DNA of 54,515 bases. It comes from Gammaproteobacteria bacterium. Lineage in GTDB: Bacteria > Pseudomonadota > Gammaproteobacteria > UBA6429 > Thiohalophilaceae. Under the pieces are notes generated by a model that did not search any database, had not been told where the DNA came from, and saw only the letters and a list, made by a program, of their open reading frames with translations. The stretch spans positions 1-54,515 of the forward strand of contig JAJRZT010000011.1 of the NCBI GenBank assembly GCA_024275115.1, in the 5' to 3' direction. Position 1 is the stretch's first letter; each line of letters opens with the position of its first letter. The translations under genes and the position numbers were made by a program. Below are positions 34,962 through 44,599 of this stretch, piece by piece.

Positions 34962-35575
34962 TTACTGGCGAACGATTTCATTTTTTCAGCCAGTGCTTTT
35001 AAAGCCTGACCTCGGTGACTGAGTGCATTTTTCTGCTCGGCGGTTAATTGTGCAGAAGAGCATTGATGTTCCGGCACATAAAAAACAGGGTCATAACCAA
35101 AACCATTTTCGCCCTGTGGTTTATTTAATATTCGGCCTTCCCATGTTCCCTGAAAAATTAGTGGGGTGGGATCATTCTCATGTTGCAGTAAGACCATCAG
35201 GCATTGGAAGCGGGCATTACGTTGTGCTTCAGGAATATCTTTTAATTCCATTAGCACTTTTTGTAAATTTTCTTCATCGCTGGCATTTTCTCCAGCAAAG
35301 CGCGCAGAATAAATACCGGGCGCACCTTTTAAGGCATCTATTTCTATACCTGAATCATCGGCTAATGCGGGCAAGCCAGTATGGTGACAGGCATTGCGAG
35401 CCTTGAGTAAAGCATTTTCAACAAAGGTGAGACCGGTTTCCGGAATTTCGGGTACGCCGAATTCAGATTGAGGTACAACTGAAATATGGTAGCTTGTCAG
35501 AATTTCTGTTATCTCGCGAGCCTTGCCAGCATTGTTGCTGGCCAGAATGATTTTACCTGGTACAATTTTATTCAT
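34958..35575 (-). CDS. rdgB: XTP/dITP diphosphatase
   Basis: 205-residue Ham1-type pyrophosphatase that removes ITP, dITP and XTP from the nucleotide pool. The N-terminal LASNNAGKA motif binds the triphosphate, and ADDSGIEIDAL, PGIYSARFAG and GENGFGYDPVF are conserved. The C-terminal SHRGQAL is diagnostic. It follows rph by 16 bases and is coupled to the protease gene. Confidence 0.96.
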   Translation of the reverse strand: MNKIVPGKIILASNNAGKAREITEILTSYHISVVPQSEFGVPEIPETGLTFVENALLKARNACHHTGLPALADDSGIEIDALKGAPGIYSARFAGENASDEENLQKVLMELKDIPEAQRNARFQCLMVLLQHENDPTPLIFQGTWEGRILNKPQGENGFGYDPVFYVPEHQCSSAQLTAEQKNALSHRGQALKALAEKMKSFASK

Positions 35576-35591
35576 GCTCGAAAAATTCCTG

Positions 35592-36308
35592 CTAATTTTT
35601 TAATGCTTTATTCTGATGTTCAAGTAATTGTTCAATAGCCTGTTTTGCAAGCCCTGACATAGCGATAAGATCATCATGACTAAAAGCATCGCCTTCGGCA
35701 GTACCCTGTACTTCAATAAAGCCACCTTTATCGTTCATGATAATATTCATGTCGGTATCGCAATCGGAATCTTCAATATAATCCAGATCCATGACCGGTG
35801 TACCTTTGTAAACGCCGACAGATATTGCCGCGATTTGATTCACAATCGGGCTGGTCTTAATCATTTTCTGCTCTAACATATGGTTAACCGCATCGGTTAG
35901 GGCAACAAATGCACCGGTAATAGATGCGGTACGTGTACCGCCGTCGGCCTGGATCACATCACAGTCTAAAGAAATAGTATGTTCACCGAGTTTGTCAAGA
36001 TCAATGGCGGCACGTAAGGCGCGGCCGATCAGCCGTTGAATTTCCATTGTGCGGCCGCCTTGTTTGCCACTCGATGCTTCACGGCGCATACGGCTACCGG
36101 TTGACCGTGGCAGCATGCCATATTCAGCCGTTATCCAGCCCTGCCCTTTGCCGCGTAAAAATCCGGGTACTTTTGCTTCAACCGTTGCAGTGCAAATAAC
36201 TTTAGTATCTCCACAACAAATGAGTACCGAACCTTCTGCATGTTTGGTGTAGTTGCGTGTAATGCTAATGGGACGTAATTCATTGGCAGCTCGACCACTT
36301 GGGCGCAT
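35592..36308 (-). CDS. rph: Ribonuclease PH
   Basis: 238 residues, full length. It trims tRNA 3' ends by phosphorolysis. [12 protein letters not shown] at the start, [17 protein letters not shown], and [13 protein letters not shown] carry the phosphate- and RNA-binding residues. [18 protein letters not shown] and [15 protein letters not shown] complete the signature. It heads the rph-rdgB transcript. No frameshift like that of E. coli K-12 is seen. Confidence 0.97.
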   Translation of the reverse strand: MRPSGRAANELRPISITRNYTKHAEGSVLICCGDTKVICTATVEAKVPGFLRGKGQGWITAEYGMLPRSTGSRMRREASSGKQGGRTMEIQRLIGRALRAAIDLDKLGEHTISLDCDVIQADGGTRTASITGAFVALTDAVNHMLEQKMIKTSPIVNQIAAISVGVYKGTPVMDLDYIEDSDCDTDMNIIMNDKGGFIEVQGTAEGDAFSHDDLIAMSGLAKQAIEQLLEHQNKALKN

Positions 36309-36409
36309 AATCTTTCCTTTAATAATAGGGGTTAAATAATAGCCCAGTATAACGTGTCTTGATGATGTTGAGCTAGTTTGTTTTATCGTGAGATGATAAC
36401 TTACGCTTG

Positions 36410-38374
36410 CTAAATAACTCGATCATTACCACCGTCAACCGGCAGTTGTGCGCCCGTTGTTTTGGCGAAGAGTTTGCTACACATGGCCGCGGCAAGATCG
36501 GCAACATCACTACTTTTTAATTCTGTCTTCAGAATATTCTTTCGTTTGTAATCTTCTACGCTCATGCCATAGTGTTTTGCTCGCGCATTTAAAACTTCGT
36601 CAGTCCAGATGGCAGTATCGAAAATAGCATCTGGGTGTAAAGTATTAACGCGAATATTATTGGCTCCCCATTCCAATGCAGCAATGCGCGCCATTTGTGT
36701 GAGTGCCGCTTTCGATGCGGAGTAAGCCACGGCACCGGGGCCGGGTGCAAGGACATTTTTAGAGCCAAGCATGACAACACGCCCACCATTAGGCGCTTGT
36801 TTAAGTGCGCTGTGTGCTTCGCGCATATAAATTAAATTGGCATCCAGATTAACCTGCATCACCTTGCGCCAGTCTTGCGTTGATATTTCCGCTATCTTGC
36901 TACTTAATGGAAACAGTCCTGCATTCAGGATGAGCATATCTAAACCGCCGAAGCGTTGGATTGTTTGCTTTATAGAATCAATTATTTCGGCTTCGCTGCT
37001 TACATCGCATACAATGCCTAAGTAGTTTGCTTGCGATAATATGTCGGTGACTTTGGGGTTGATATCCACTGCGACCACGGCTGCGCCTTTTGCCAGTAAT
37101 GCTTCAACACAAGCTTTGCCAATACCGGATGCACCACCGGTAACCAGCGCAATTTCACCTGTGAATTCTGGTGCATTACCGCCTTTTTTTAATTTGGCCT
37201 GTTCAAGAACCCAGTATTCCATATCAAAAATATCGTTATCGGCTAAGGCTTTGTAACCGCCGAGTGCTTCTGCGCGTAGAATAATATCAATGGTGTGTTG
37301 GTAAATATCTTCAACAATATCTGCATCTTTTGCTGTTTTGCCGATGGCAATAAACCCCAGTTCCTTATCAAGCAGTATACGCGGTGCGGCATCGAGCATC
37401 ACTTTGTCACTGCCTACTGAATTTTTATCGAAGTATTTTTTATAGCTGGCGGCATACTGCGCTACAGCGGTGCCGAGCATGGGCAGTTGCTTGGTACGAA
37501 TAACATGGTCGGGCGTGGCCGGGCCTTGTTGTGCAATTTTTTTAAGATCATTGCGTTGTGAAAAGGCAATGCATTTTTTATTACTCGATGTTTTTAGAAT
37601 AACGGGGAAGCCCGCTGTTGCTGATACATCATTACGAAGTTTTAAAATAGCTGCCGTTACATCGGCTGTTTGTTTTACATCGTCCTGTTTAAGATCCCAT
37701 GCGTTTTGTTGTTTAAGATAGTCTTCAGCCATGGTCACATATTGAATATGGCGCTGGTATGATTCTTTTGCGGTTGCACCAAAAGTAAAAATACCGTGGT
37801 TGAGTAAAATCATCGCTTCGGTTTTATCGGTTGCCTGTTTGGCAAATTGTTTTGCACACAGTCGGGCTAAATCAAACCCCGGCATAATGTAGTCAATAAT
37901 AATGGCTTTATTACCGTAGATTTCTTCGATACGTTGTTTGCCTGCTTTTGTATTGGTAATCGTCACAACGGCATCAGCGTGGGAATGGTCAACGTATTTA
38001 AAAGGTAAAGTGGCATGTAAAATCGCTTCGACCGATGGCGTGGGAGCGGTGGCATTGGTCATATTTGTTTTAAGTTCGTTGACCATTTTCGGATCGGATA
38101 GTTGCTTTAACTCTGCTAAATCACACAAGTGTTTTAAACGTACCGGTGCAAAGCCGGGTGCTTCGATGGATATTAAATCCCAACCGCTGCCTTTAACATA
38201 TAAAATTTCTTCCTTAACCCCAAGAATATTTTTTTCTGTTACTTTAACGGAAGTATTACCGCCACCGTGTAAAACAAGTGACGGGTTCCGGCCTAATAAT
38301 TGTGAACTATAAACACGAAGTTCTAAATCGGTTTTATATTTTTTAGCCTGGTCATCGTTCCAGAGATTTTGCAT
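36410..38374 (-). CDS. Aldolase/short-chain dehydrogenase fusion
   Basis: 654 residues from the ATG at 38374, which has GGAAAA ahead of it; an upstream extension is rejected. The N-terminal half (about 1-380) is a class II aldolase/adducin domain with GGGNTSVK, the metal-ligand HSHAD and the NHG triplet. The C-terminal half (about 400-654) is an SDR with [17 protein letters not shown] and the catalytic YSASK. The layout is that of bifunctional rhamnulose-1-phosphate aldolase/lactaldehyde dehydrogenase-type enzymes. The sugar phosphate used is not known. The AraC-type gene upstream on the same strand is a possible regulator. Confidence 0.9.
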   Translation of the reverse strand: MQNLWNDDQAKKYKTDLELRVYSSQLLGRNPSLVLHGGGNTSVKVTEKNILGVKEEILYVKGSGWDLISIEAPGFAPVRLKHLCDLAELKQLSDPKMVNELKTNMTNATAPTPSVEAILHATLPFKYVDHSHADAVVTITNTKAGKQRIEEIYGNKAIIIDYIMPGFDLARLCAKQFAKQATDKTEAMILLNHGIFTFGATAKESYQRHIQYVTMAEDYLKQQNAWDLKQDDVKQTADVTAAILKLRNDVSATAGFPVILKTSSNKKCIAFSQRNDLKKIAQQGPATPDHVIRTKQLPMLGTAVAQYAASYKKYFDKNSVGSDKVMLDAAPRILLDKELGFIAIGKTAKDADIVEDIYQHTIDIILRAEALGGYKALADNDIFDMEYWVLEQAKLKKGGNAPEFTGEIALVTGGASGIGKACVEALLAKGAAVVAVDINPKVTDILSQANYLGIVCDVSSEAEIIDSIKQTIQRFGGLDMLILNAGLFPLSSKIAEISTQDWRKVMQVNLDANLIYMREAHSALKQAPNGGRVVMLGSKNVLAPGPGAVAYSASKAALTQMARIAALEWGANNIRVNTLHPDAIFDTAIWTDEVLNARAKHYGMSVEDYKRKNILKTELKSSDVADLAAAMCSKLFAKTTGAQLPVDGGNDRVI

Positions 38375-38598
38375 ATTTTTTCCAAAATATTTTAAAATAG
38401 TGTTGCCCCAAATAAGATACTGGGATAGTAACACTGATTGTTTGTGTTTGAGTATATTACTGGGGCGTAATTGTATACCTACATAAAGGTAGGAGTCGAT
38501 GTGAATTATCAAAATAGTAACGTGGATTCATTGGTTGTTTGTGCAGGTAGAGTGTTCCATCGCTGGCAGCATGTGCCATAAAAAGAGCGACTTATATT

Positions 38599-39555
38599 TT
38601 AGTTTAATGTTTCGCGAGGTGTTTCATTAAAGAAACTCTGATAGTCCTGTTTGAAACGGCCGATATTGATTACCCCAAATTTATGCACAATCTGTGTAAT
38701 TGTTTTTTCGGCTGGGGAGGATAGCTGTAGTTCACGACGGATGGCGTTTAAACGTACACGTATTAAATAAGTTTTGGCGGTCATACCCAGTAATTCAGAG
38801 AAACAATACTGAATAGAGCGGCTACTGGCATGGGTTCCTTTTATTAAACCTGAAACCGCTAATGTTTGTAGATCGGAGCGGTGAATATAGTCCAGTGCAC
38901 GAGCAAGCAGGCGTTCTCTGTTTGTTATTTTTATGGGATTTTCTTCAGAATGAAATACGTGGTAGTCGTTTACTGCATAAAACAGGGAGTCATAACAATC
39001 CTGGTAGGCAAGTAAGTTACAGGGATGTTTTAACAATTGCTGAAAGGTAGCGTATAAATGGTGTAAATGCTGAGTCAACAGTGACTTGCGGGGAATAGAG
39101 ACTCTGTTGTATTGAAGCTGCTTGCAGGCCTTAACAAATAATTCTATTTCGTTTTCATCGAGGTAGCAGGCTAATTTTTTTGAGTTGATGAGTAAGGTGA
39201 GATGTTCATGACCCTTAGGGTTAATAATTTTTGATTCACAATCATCATAACGTAGCAGTTGTGAGTCAGCCTGATGCAATTTCCCATTACAAATATAGCT
39301 CGAGCTTTTAAGTGGAAAAATCATTGCGATATGCCCTGATTTTACCTGACCAATTTGTATATGTTGTGTGCTAGCTGAACGCAGGGCTATCTGAAAACCA
39401 TGGGTTGACAGTATTTTTGAATGGCCATTAAAGTTCCCCTTGCTTAATTGGTGGCCTTTCAATTTCAACCCTGTGATGGCGGTCGAATATTCCTCTACCG
39501 TCTGGAAGGTGTTTTCTACTAATTCAGGAATAGAATCTTCGGTTAACAATGTCAT
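38599..39555 (-). CDS. AraC-family transcriptional regulator
   Basis: 318 residues. The C-terminal two-helix-turn-helix domain (about 215-318) shows SSRSIQYCFSELLGMTAKTYL and the second HTH with IVHKFGVINIGRFKQDYQ. The N-terminal domain is a variable sensor with no recognised ligand. It lies upstream of the aldolase/dehydrogenase gene on the same strand and may regulate it. The ethanolamine-type EutR branch is possible but not shown. Confidence 0.88.
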   Translation of the reverse strand: MTLLTEDSIPELVENTFQTVEEYSTAITGLKLKGHQLSKGNFNGHSKILSTHGFQIALRSASTQHIQIGQVKSGHIAMIFPLKSSSYICNGKLHQADSQLLRYDDCESKIINPKGHEHLTLLINSKKLACYLDENEIELFVKACKQLQYNRVSIPRKSLLTQHLHHLYATFQQLLKHPCNLLAYQDCYDSLFYAVNDYHVFHSEENPIKITNRERLLARALDYIHRSDLQTLAVSGLIKGTHASSRSIQYCFSELLGMTAKTYLIRVRLNAIRRELQLSSPAEKTITQIVHKFGVINIGRFKQDYQSFFNETPRETLN

Positions 39556-39929
39556 GCAATATACCAGCCCATTTATATTGTAAAACTTACTAAACGTTTA
39601 TTTTTTACGACGTAACGACGTATCCGGTTAAGCTTCCCGCTTTTTTAGTGCTAGTGATTATCCTTAATGTTTGGTAATTTCAATCAAATATAGAAATGAG
39701 AGTTGATTTGTATGGCAGGTGTCTGGGGAACATGCAAATAATTCCACTAACAACTATTTATTTTAAATATACCGTATCTATTGTATGGATATAATGGTGC
39801 TTAAACTATACAAAAGTCGCTAACTTCCTGATTTTAGTATACGTTTCCCGCATATCCTGTTAATTCGTCTCAGTATTTTACCTTATTTACCGATAATTTT
39901 CTAAGTTCTATAAATATAGGAGGTATTTT
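39556..39929. other. Divergent intergenic region, AraC / unknown gene
   Basis: Nothing coding is seen. A possible FliA-type -10 ACCGATAA lies at 39889-39896, 34 bases before the leader ORF. A TATAAT-like TATAATGG lies near 39790. The ribosome site AGGAGG precedes the leader ORF. Confidence 0.35.
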
Positions 39930-40007
39930 ATGCGCCAAATAAGTGCAATTCAAGCCGACAATATGATTCAGTCCTTAAATATGGGGAGTGTTTTATGCGC
40001 CAAATAA
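39930..40007 (+). CDS. 25-codon leader ORF duplicating the next gene's start
   Basis: Encodes MRQISAIQADNMIQSL then NMGSVLCAK and a stop. Its first 16 residues match the first 16 of the 249-residue gene at 39995 with two changes, and the nucleotides differ mainly at third positions. AGGAGG lies eight bases before the ATG. It overlaps the start of the main gene in another frame, so translation of the leader would pass across the main start. It is a partial tandem duplication, perhaps kept as a leader peptide. Confidence 0.55.
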   Translation: MRQISAIQADNMIQSLNMGSVLCAK

Positions 40008-40744
40008 GTGCAGTTCAAACAGACAACATGATTCAATCATTATTTCGTAGCAATCACCAACTCGGCGTGACGGCACGATTTGCCAGCACCCTGTCGCAGT
40101 TAACCGAAGCGGGGGCATTAACGGCCGCAACGCAAACAGCATTGATAGAGTTTGGCTTGAATGGCCTGTTTCAAATAAAATTTGAGGCCAACAAGCCGGT
40201 TAAGAAATTTGGGCAGCGGATGGGTCGAGATGCGTTGGATAAGCTCGCTTGTCTTGAGGGGTGTACCGATAAAATATGCCGTAAACAAGACTACATGATG
40301 TTTTGCCTGGCGCACTTTACTCTTATTCTTAATGTGTCGGATTTAACGGAAGAACAGATTGATGAAACCAAAGATAATCTGGCGATATTCAGTGACATTA
40401 TTGATGCCTGGATAGTAAACCACATAGAGTTAAAGCAGTTCAGGGAAGCGAATAAACTTTATAAGCAAGATATGCTGGATAAAATTAATGAACTAAGCAG
40501 CAAGGTGGTTACAACTTCAGCCGATATTAAAACGCAGCATCTGGAAATCTCTCAAAGCTTATTATTGATGCTGGCTTCACGTTTTCCAATGCTTGGGCTG
40601 GATGTGGATCAGGAAGAAGAAATTCTTAATAGCATTGAAAATACGATTGATACCTATGGGGAATTAATTGAACAGCAAGTTAATCGTAATACGGACTTAA
40701 CCGAATTGCTTGATGATGCGGCAGATTGTATTCAGCTTAATTAA
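39995..40744 (+). CDS. Unknown 249-residue helical protein
   Basis: No signal peptide or membrane segment is seen. The sequence is mostly helical, with a Cys-bearing region in the first half (ACLEGCTDKIC and later YMMFC) and a Glu-rich C-terminus. I do not recognise the family. It is convergent with the PP2C gene, with 12 bases between the stops. The upstream element may be FliA-like. A link to the kinase/phosphatase pair or to motility is inference. Confidence 0.75.
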   Translation: MRQISAVQTDNMIQSLFRSNHQLGVTARFASTLSQLTEAGALTAATQTALIEFGLNGLFQIKFEANKPVKKFGQRMGRDALDKLACLEGCTDKICRKQDYMMFCLAHFTLILNVSDLTEEQIDETKDNLAIFSDIIDAWIVNHIELKQFREANKLYKQDMLDKINELSSKVVTTSADIKTQHLEISQSLLLMLASRFPMLGLDVDQEEEILNSIENTIDTYGELIEQQVNRNTDLTELLDDAADCIQLN

Positions 40745-40756
40745 CAGCGAAAGAAT

Positions 40757-41620
40757 TTAGTCGTCCATCTCATGCCCATACTGGTTAATCGCGTTTTCCA
40801 TTTCTTTAATGGCGCTATCAACGGCGGGTTGTTTAACGTGGACTTCCATGCTTCGGTTTGAACTGGTCTGGTTAAGTAATTGCAATGAAATAATTTTAAG
40901 TGCAATTACGGTAGTGTTGTCGGCGGTGGGCGAGCCGAGTTGCACGGCATTATTGGCAAGTGCGCTGATGGTATCGCTGAGCCGGCCATTATTTAATTGT
41001 GCACCGATTTGCGCGTCATCCAATGGCCCCCAGAAACCATCGGAACACAGTAGAATAATATCGCCTTCGGTCAGCATGACTTCTTTGCTTAAATCGACCT
41101 CGGGTTCTTTCGCCAGCATGCCAACGCAACGGGTAATATAATTACGCATTGGGTGGGTGCTGACTTTGCTCAGGCTTATTTCGCCGTTCTTGTATAAGTC
41201 TTCGACATAGGAATGGTCCTGGGTACGGTAAATAGAAAGACCATGACGAAATAAATAACAGCGGCTATCGCCCACATGTGCCCACCAGGCACTGCCGTTT
41301 TGAATTAAACAAAGCACGGCCGTGGTACCGGGTTCAACCGGTGGAATTTGTTCGCGGCCAGCAGCCATTACATCGTTATGTGCTTGCAGTAATGCGCCTT
41401 CGAGAAAATCAAATGGATCGGGAATGGGCATCGGTGACTTTTGTAAGGCTTTTTCAACCGTCTCAATTAAGGTTTGTGCTGCCAGCTCGCCCTTGGGTCG
41501 CCCGCCGAGGCCATCACCTAAAATTAAAACTGCGCCATAATCGTATTCGATATAACCGACACGATCCTGGTTATTCTTACGGTCACCTTGCAGGCTGATT
41601 TGGCTAACTTCAAATTGCAT
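40757..41620 (-). CDS. PP2C-type Ser/Thr phosphatase
   Basis: 287 residues. Metal-binding motifs are ILGDGLGG near residue 34, WAHVGDSRCY, and CSDGFWG, with the final DNTTVIAL segment. It is soluble and matches bacterial Stp/PppA proteins. It lies eight bases after the kinase gene in the same transcript and most likely reverses its phosphorylations. Confidence 0.93.
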   Translation of the reverse strand: MQFEVSQISLQGDRKNNQDRVGYIEYDYGAVLILGDGLGGRPKGELAAQTLIETVEKALQKSPMPIPDPFDFLEGALLQAHNDVMAAGREQIPPVEPGTTAVLCLIQNGSAWWAHVGDSRCYLFRHGLSIYRTQDHSYVEDLYKNGEISLSKVSTHPMRNYITRCVGMLAKEPEVDLSKEVMLTEGDIILLCSDGFWGPLDDAQIGAQLNNGRLSDTISALANNAVQLGSPTADNTTVIALKIISLQLLNQTSSNRSMEVHVKQPAVDSAIKEMENAINQYGHEMDD

Positions 41621-41628
41621 AACGGTTG

Positions 41629-42513
41629 TTAACGCTTTGCTTTTGGATTGGTTAAAGCTTCAATAAAGTTTTCGATATTTTGTGGACGCAGAATGGGGTC
41701 GACTTCCATTGCCCAGTCAATGGTCTGGAGTAAGTGTTTTGAATATTTTTTCTTAAACGCATTGACCGCGGGTTTTAAGGTGTCGCGCTCGCGTCGCTTG
41801 GTGGACGATAAGGGCGGCGCACCTTCAATACAGGCACGAATGGTGGCACCTATCGCATAAATGTCTGTCCAGGGGCCAACATAACCACCGGGATCCAGTT
41901 GCTCGATAGGCGAGAAGCCGGGGGTAATCACCTGGTTAGCCTGAAACTGCCGGGTCTGCATCATTTCATGCGCAGCACCAAAGTCGAGTAATAGCGGGTT
42001 GGCGCCCTCACGTAAATGAATATTGCCGGGTTTAACGTCTAAATGGAGTAAGCCATTATGGTGAATGGTTTTTAAGCCATCTAATAACGGTAGAAATACA
42101 GCCATTAAAAATTGTTCAGTCATATTGCCATCATGGCGTTTGATATAACTTTGTAAATTAATCCCTTCTTCGTATTCCATTACCATATAAACGGTGCCAT
42201 TGGCACGAAAGAAGCTGATCACATTGACTATATTGGGGTGTTTTAGGTTGGATAGCGTATTGGCTTCCTGAAAAAACAAACGCTGGCCGTGGCCAAATTT
42301 GTCGCCACAGTTTGAATTTAAAGCACTAATATGCAAGTCATGGGTGCGGGTTGCCAGTTTAGTCGGCATGTATTCTTTAATAACAACGTCTTTGTCGTAG
42401 GTATTGTCTTTAGCAAGGTACACAATGCTAAAGCCGCCGCCACCGAGGGTGCGGGTAATGGTGTAGTTATCTACAACCGTACCGGGGGGTAATTCGTGAG
42501 TTAAATGCGTCAT
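41629..42513 (-). CDS. Eukaryotic-type Ser/Thr protein kinase
   Basis: 294 residues, kinase domain only; no membrane segment or extra sensor domain. The Gly-rich loop is GGGGFSIVY, the ATP Lys lies in VVIKEY, the catalytic loop is HLDVKPGN (HLD in place of the usual HRD) and the metal motif is LLDFGA. It is the first gene of a two-gene operon with the phosphatase. Targets are unknown; the FHA protein at 32.7-33.7 kb is a candidate. Confidence 0.93.
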   Translation of the reverse strand: MTHLTHELPPGTVVDNYTITRTLGGGGFSIVYLAKDNTYDKDVVIKEYMPTKLATRTHDLHISALNSNCGDKFGHGQRLFFQEANTLSNLKHPNIVNVISFFRANGTVYMVMEYEEGINLQSYIKRHDGNMTEQFLMAVFLPLLDGLKTIHHNGLLHLDVKPGNIHLREGANPLLLDFGAAHEMMQTRQFQANQVITPGFSPIEQLDPGGYVGPWTDIYAIGATIRACIEGAPPLSSTKRRERDTLKPAVNAFKKKYSKHLLQTIDWAMEVDPILRPQNIENFIEALTNPKAKR

Positions 42514-42598
42514 CTTTTGAGATTATAGCTGTTTTATGATGGATAAATATATAAGATAATCAGCGGATATAATGGATAGCCTGAAACAGGAATTGCAC

Positions 42599-43471
42599 AT
42601 GATTCAAAGTATGACCGCCTTTGCAAGAAACCAGGCCACGCTGGACGAGCTAAGCATTACACTGGAGCTGCGCAGTGTGAACCACCGCTATCTGGATATA
42701 TCGATTCGCGCCCCGGAAGAGGTGCGTGAAATTGAACAAGCTTTGCGCAATTTACTGTCCGAAAAACTCAGTCGCGGCAAGGTCGAACTTAATATTCGCA
42801 GCCAATTAAATCCTTTAGCTGAGAATAATCATGGTTTACAAATTAACACCGAATTAGTCAAGCAATTATCGAATGCATGTGAAACCATCAGCAAAAATTT
42901 AGCAGCGGCCGACAAGATGAACCCGCTTGAAATTTTGCACTGGCCGGGTGTAATGCAGGCGCAACAAACCGACTCAAAAGCATTACAGCAAACCGTTACC
43001 GATTGTTTAGCCGAAGCACTGGATGAATTTGTTGCCAACAGAAAAGGCGAAGGCGTAAAGTTAGCAGCTATGCTGATTACACGCTGTGATGAAATGGAAA
43101 AAATTGTGGCGCATGTCAAAAAAATCATCCCGACAGTTCTTGAAGCCCGTAAACAAAAAATTCTAAGCCGACTGGCCGAGTTTGATGTTGAACATGACGA
43201 CAAGCGTATTGAGCAGGAAATGGTGTTGCTGGCACAAAAAATGGACGTTAGCGAAGAAACCGATCGTCTGGGTGTACATTTAAGTGAAGTGAGAAACGTA
43301 TTAAAACAAAGCAAGCCTGTTGGCCGGCGGTTAGATTTTTTAATGCAGGAATTAAATCGTGAAGCCAACACTTTGGGTTCCAAATCAGTGGATACTGAAA
43401 CTACTCGTGCATCGGTGGATTTAAAAGTGTTGATTGAGCAAATGCGTGAGCAGGTGCAGAATATAGAGTGA
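42599..43471 (+). CDS. yicC: YicC-family endoribonuclease
   Basis: 290 residues from the ATG at 42599, with CAGGA seven bases upstream; nine extra N-terminal codons are open but not family-like. YicC proteins are endoribonucleases. Hallmarks are MIQSMTAFARN, LELRSVNHRYLDI, and the C-terminal LDFLMQELNREANTLGSK. It is divergent from the kinase gene. In many relatives gmk follows directly, but here 10 kb with the nos genes intervenes. Confidence 0.95.
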   Translation: MIQSMTAFARNQATLDELSITLELRSVNHRYLDISIRAPEEVREIEQALRNLLSEKLSRGKVELNIRSQLNPLAENNHGLQINTELVKQLSNACETISKNLAAADKMNPLEILHWPGVMQAQQTDSKALQQTVTDCLAEALDEFVANRKGEGVKLAAMLITRCDEMEKIVAHVKKIIPTVLEARKQKILSRLAEFDVEHDDKRIEQEMVLLAQKMDVSEETDRLGVHLSEVRNVLKQSKPVGRRLDFLMQELNREANTLGSKSVDTETTRASVDLKVLIEQMREQVQNIE

Positions 43472-43483
43472 TTTTTTTGCTAT

Positions 43484-43504
43484 ACACAGGTATGTATACT
43501 GTGT
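43484..43504. promoter_or_regulatory. Small inverted repeat after yicC
   Basis: ACACAG and CTGTGT arms with a 9-base loop, extended by one T/A pair. There is no T-run after it, so a terminator is unlikely. It is a weak candidate operator in the 222-base gap before the diguanylate cyclase. Confidence 0.3.
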
Positions 43505-43693
43505 AAAGGTGGTTTATTAACGTATTTAACTGTATTTTTCGGGGATTAGGTAGCGTCTGTTTATATTTCTTTATTTATTCGTGGCGCATTCAGGCAAGTT
43601 TCTCAAAATAATATTTGTTAAAGCCGCGCAAGCATCTATAATTTAATAATACCTGTTATCTTTGAGGGCAAGAAGGTTTAACCTCATTATTTT

Positions 43694-44527
43694 ATGCTAA
43701 CGAAAAATAATATAATAAGTATGTTGGTGGCTGCATTTTTATTAGTGGTTTTTGCGTTTGACTTAATGTCGCCTCTGGGTATCGCGGCCGGTACTCCATA
43801 CGGTCTTGTTGTATTGTGTACCTTGTGGGTAAAGAGAGTCTATATAACATATGCAATTGCGGCATTAAGTATTTTATTAACGATTGCAGGCTTTTATCTT
43901 TCAGTAGAAACAGCGGGTTCAATGAATGCCGTTATTATTAATCGAATTCTTGCCATCATTATTATTGTCTCATCTGCTTTTCTTGTGATTCAACGAAAAA
44001 ATGCAGACAGGAAAATAGCGCACCTTTCAATTTTATCTACAACCGATCACTTGACCCAGGTAAAAAATAGATTATCCTTTGATGATGAAATTCATTCTGA
44101 AGCAGAAAGAAGTAAGCGATATAAAAGACCTTTTTCGTTAATGCTTATTGATGTCGATGACTTTAAAAAAGTTAATGATAGCTATGGTCACGACCAGGGT
44201 GATTATGCGATCAAAAGAATATGCAATGAAATTATTGCGTCAATAAGACAATCTGACAGTTTGTACAGAATAGGTGGTGATGAGTTCGCTATCATTTTAG
44301 TGGAAACGAATGTTGATAAGGCTAAAATGATTGGGGAGAATATTCGTAAGCGAATAGCAAAAACGGTCGTTGTGGGGAACGATAAAATAACGGTCAGTAT
44401 AGGCATCTCATCATTTGATTATAATAATGATAAAGAGGATGAAGAAAAGTTATTCAAGCGCGCTGATAATGCTTTGTATGCATCTAAAAATCATGGACGA
44501 AACAGGGTGTCAGTAATAACCGTTTAG
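43694..44527 (+). CDS. Membrane diguanylate cyclase (GGDEF)
   Basis: 277 residues. Three or four hydrophobic segments fill residues 5-100, then the GGDEF domain follows. It has the active-site GGDEF (in YRIGGDEFAI) and an allosteric I-site RxxD five residues before it (RQSD), so the enzyme should make c-di-GMP and be feedback inhibited. No EAL domain follows. It stands alone, and the signal is unknown. Confidence 0.94.
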   Translation: MLTKNNIISMLVAAFLLVVFAFDLMSPLGIAAGTPYGLVVLCTLWVKRVYITYAIAALSILLTIAGFYLSVETAGSMNAVIINRILAIIIIVSSAFLVIQRKNADRKIAHLSILSTTDHLTQVKNRLSFDDEIHSEAERSKRYKRPFSLMLIDVDDFKKVNDSYGHDQGDYAIKRICNEIIASIRQSDSLYRIGGDEFAIILVETNVDKAKMIGENIRKRIAKTVVVGNDKITVSIGISSFDYNNDKEDEEKLFKRADNALYASKNHGRNRVSVITV

Positions 44528-44599
44528 TCGTTTTGTACTCTGGATATGCACACTTTGGTCATCAGCGGAGTGCATACCTCGTGATGATGTATAATTGAT

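Noticed and set aside
38375-38512. 46-codon extension of the aldolase/dehydrogenase
   Set aside because: The ATG at 38374 has GGAAAA upstream and starts a family-like N-terminus; the extension does not.
43484-43504. LexA box
   Set aside because: The arms are ACACAG/CTGTGT, the reverse arrangement of CTGT-N8-ACAG, so it does not match.
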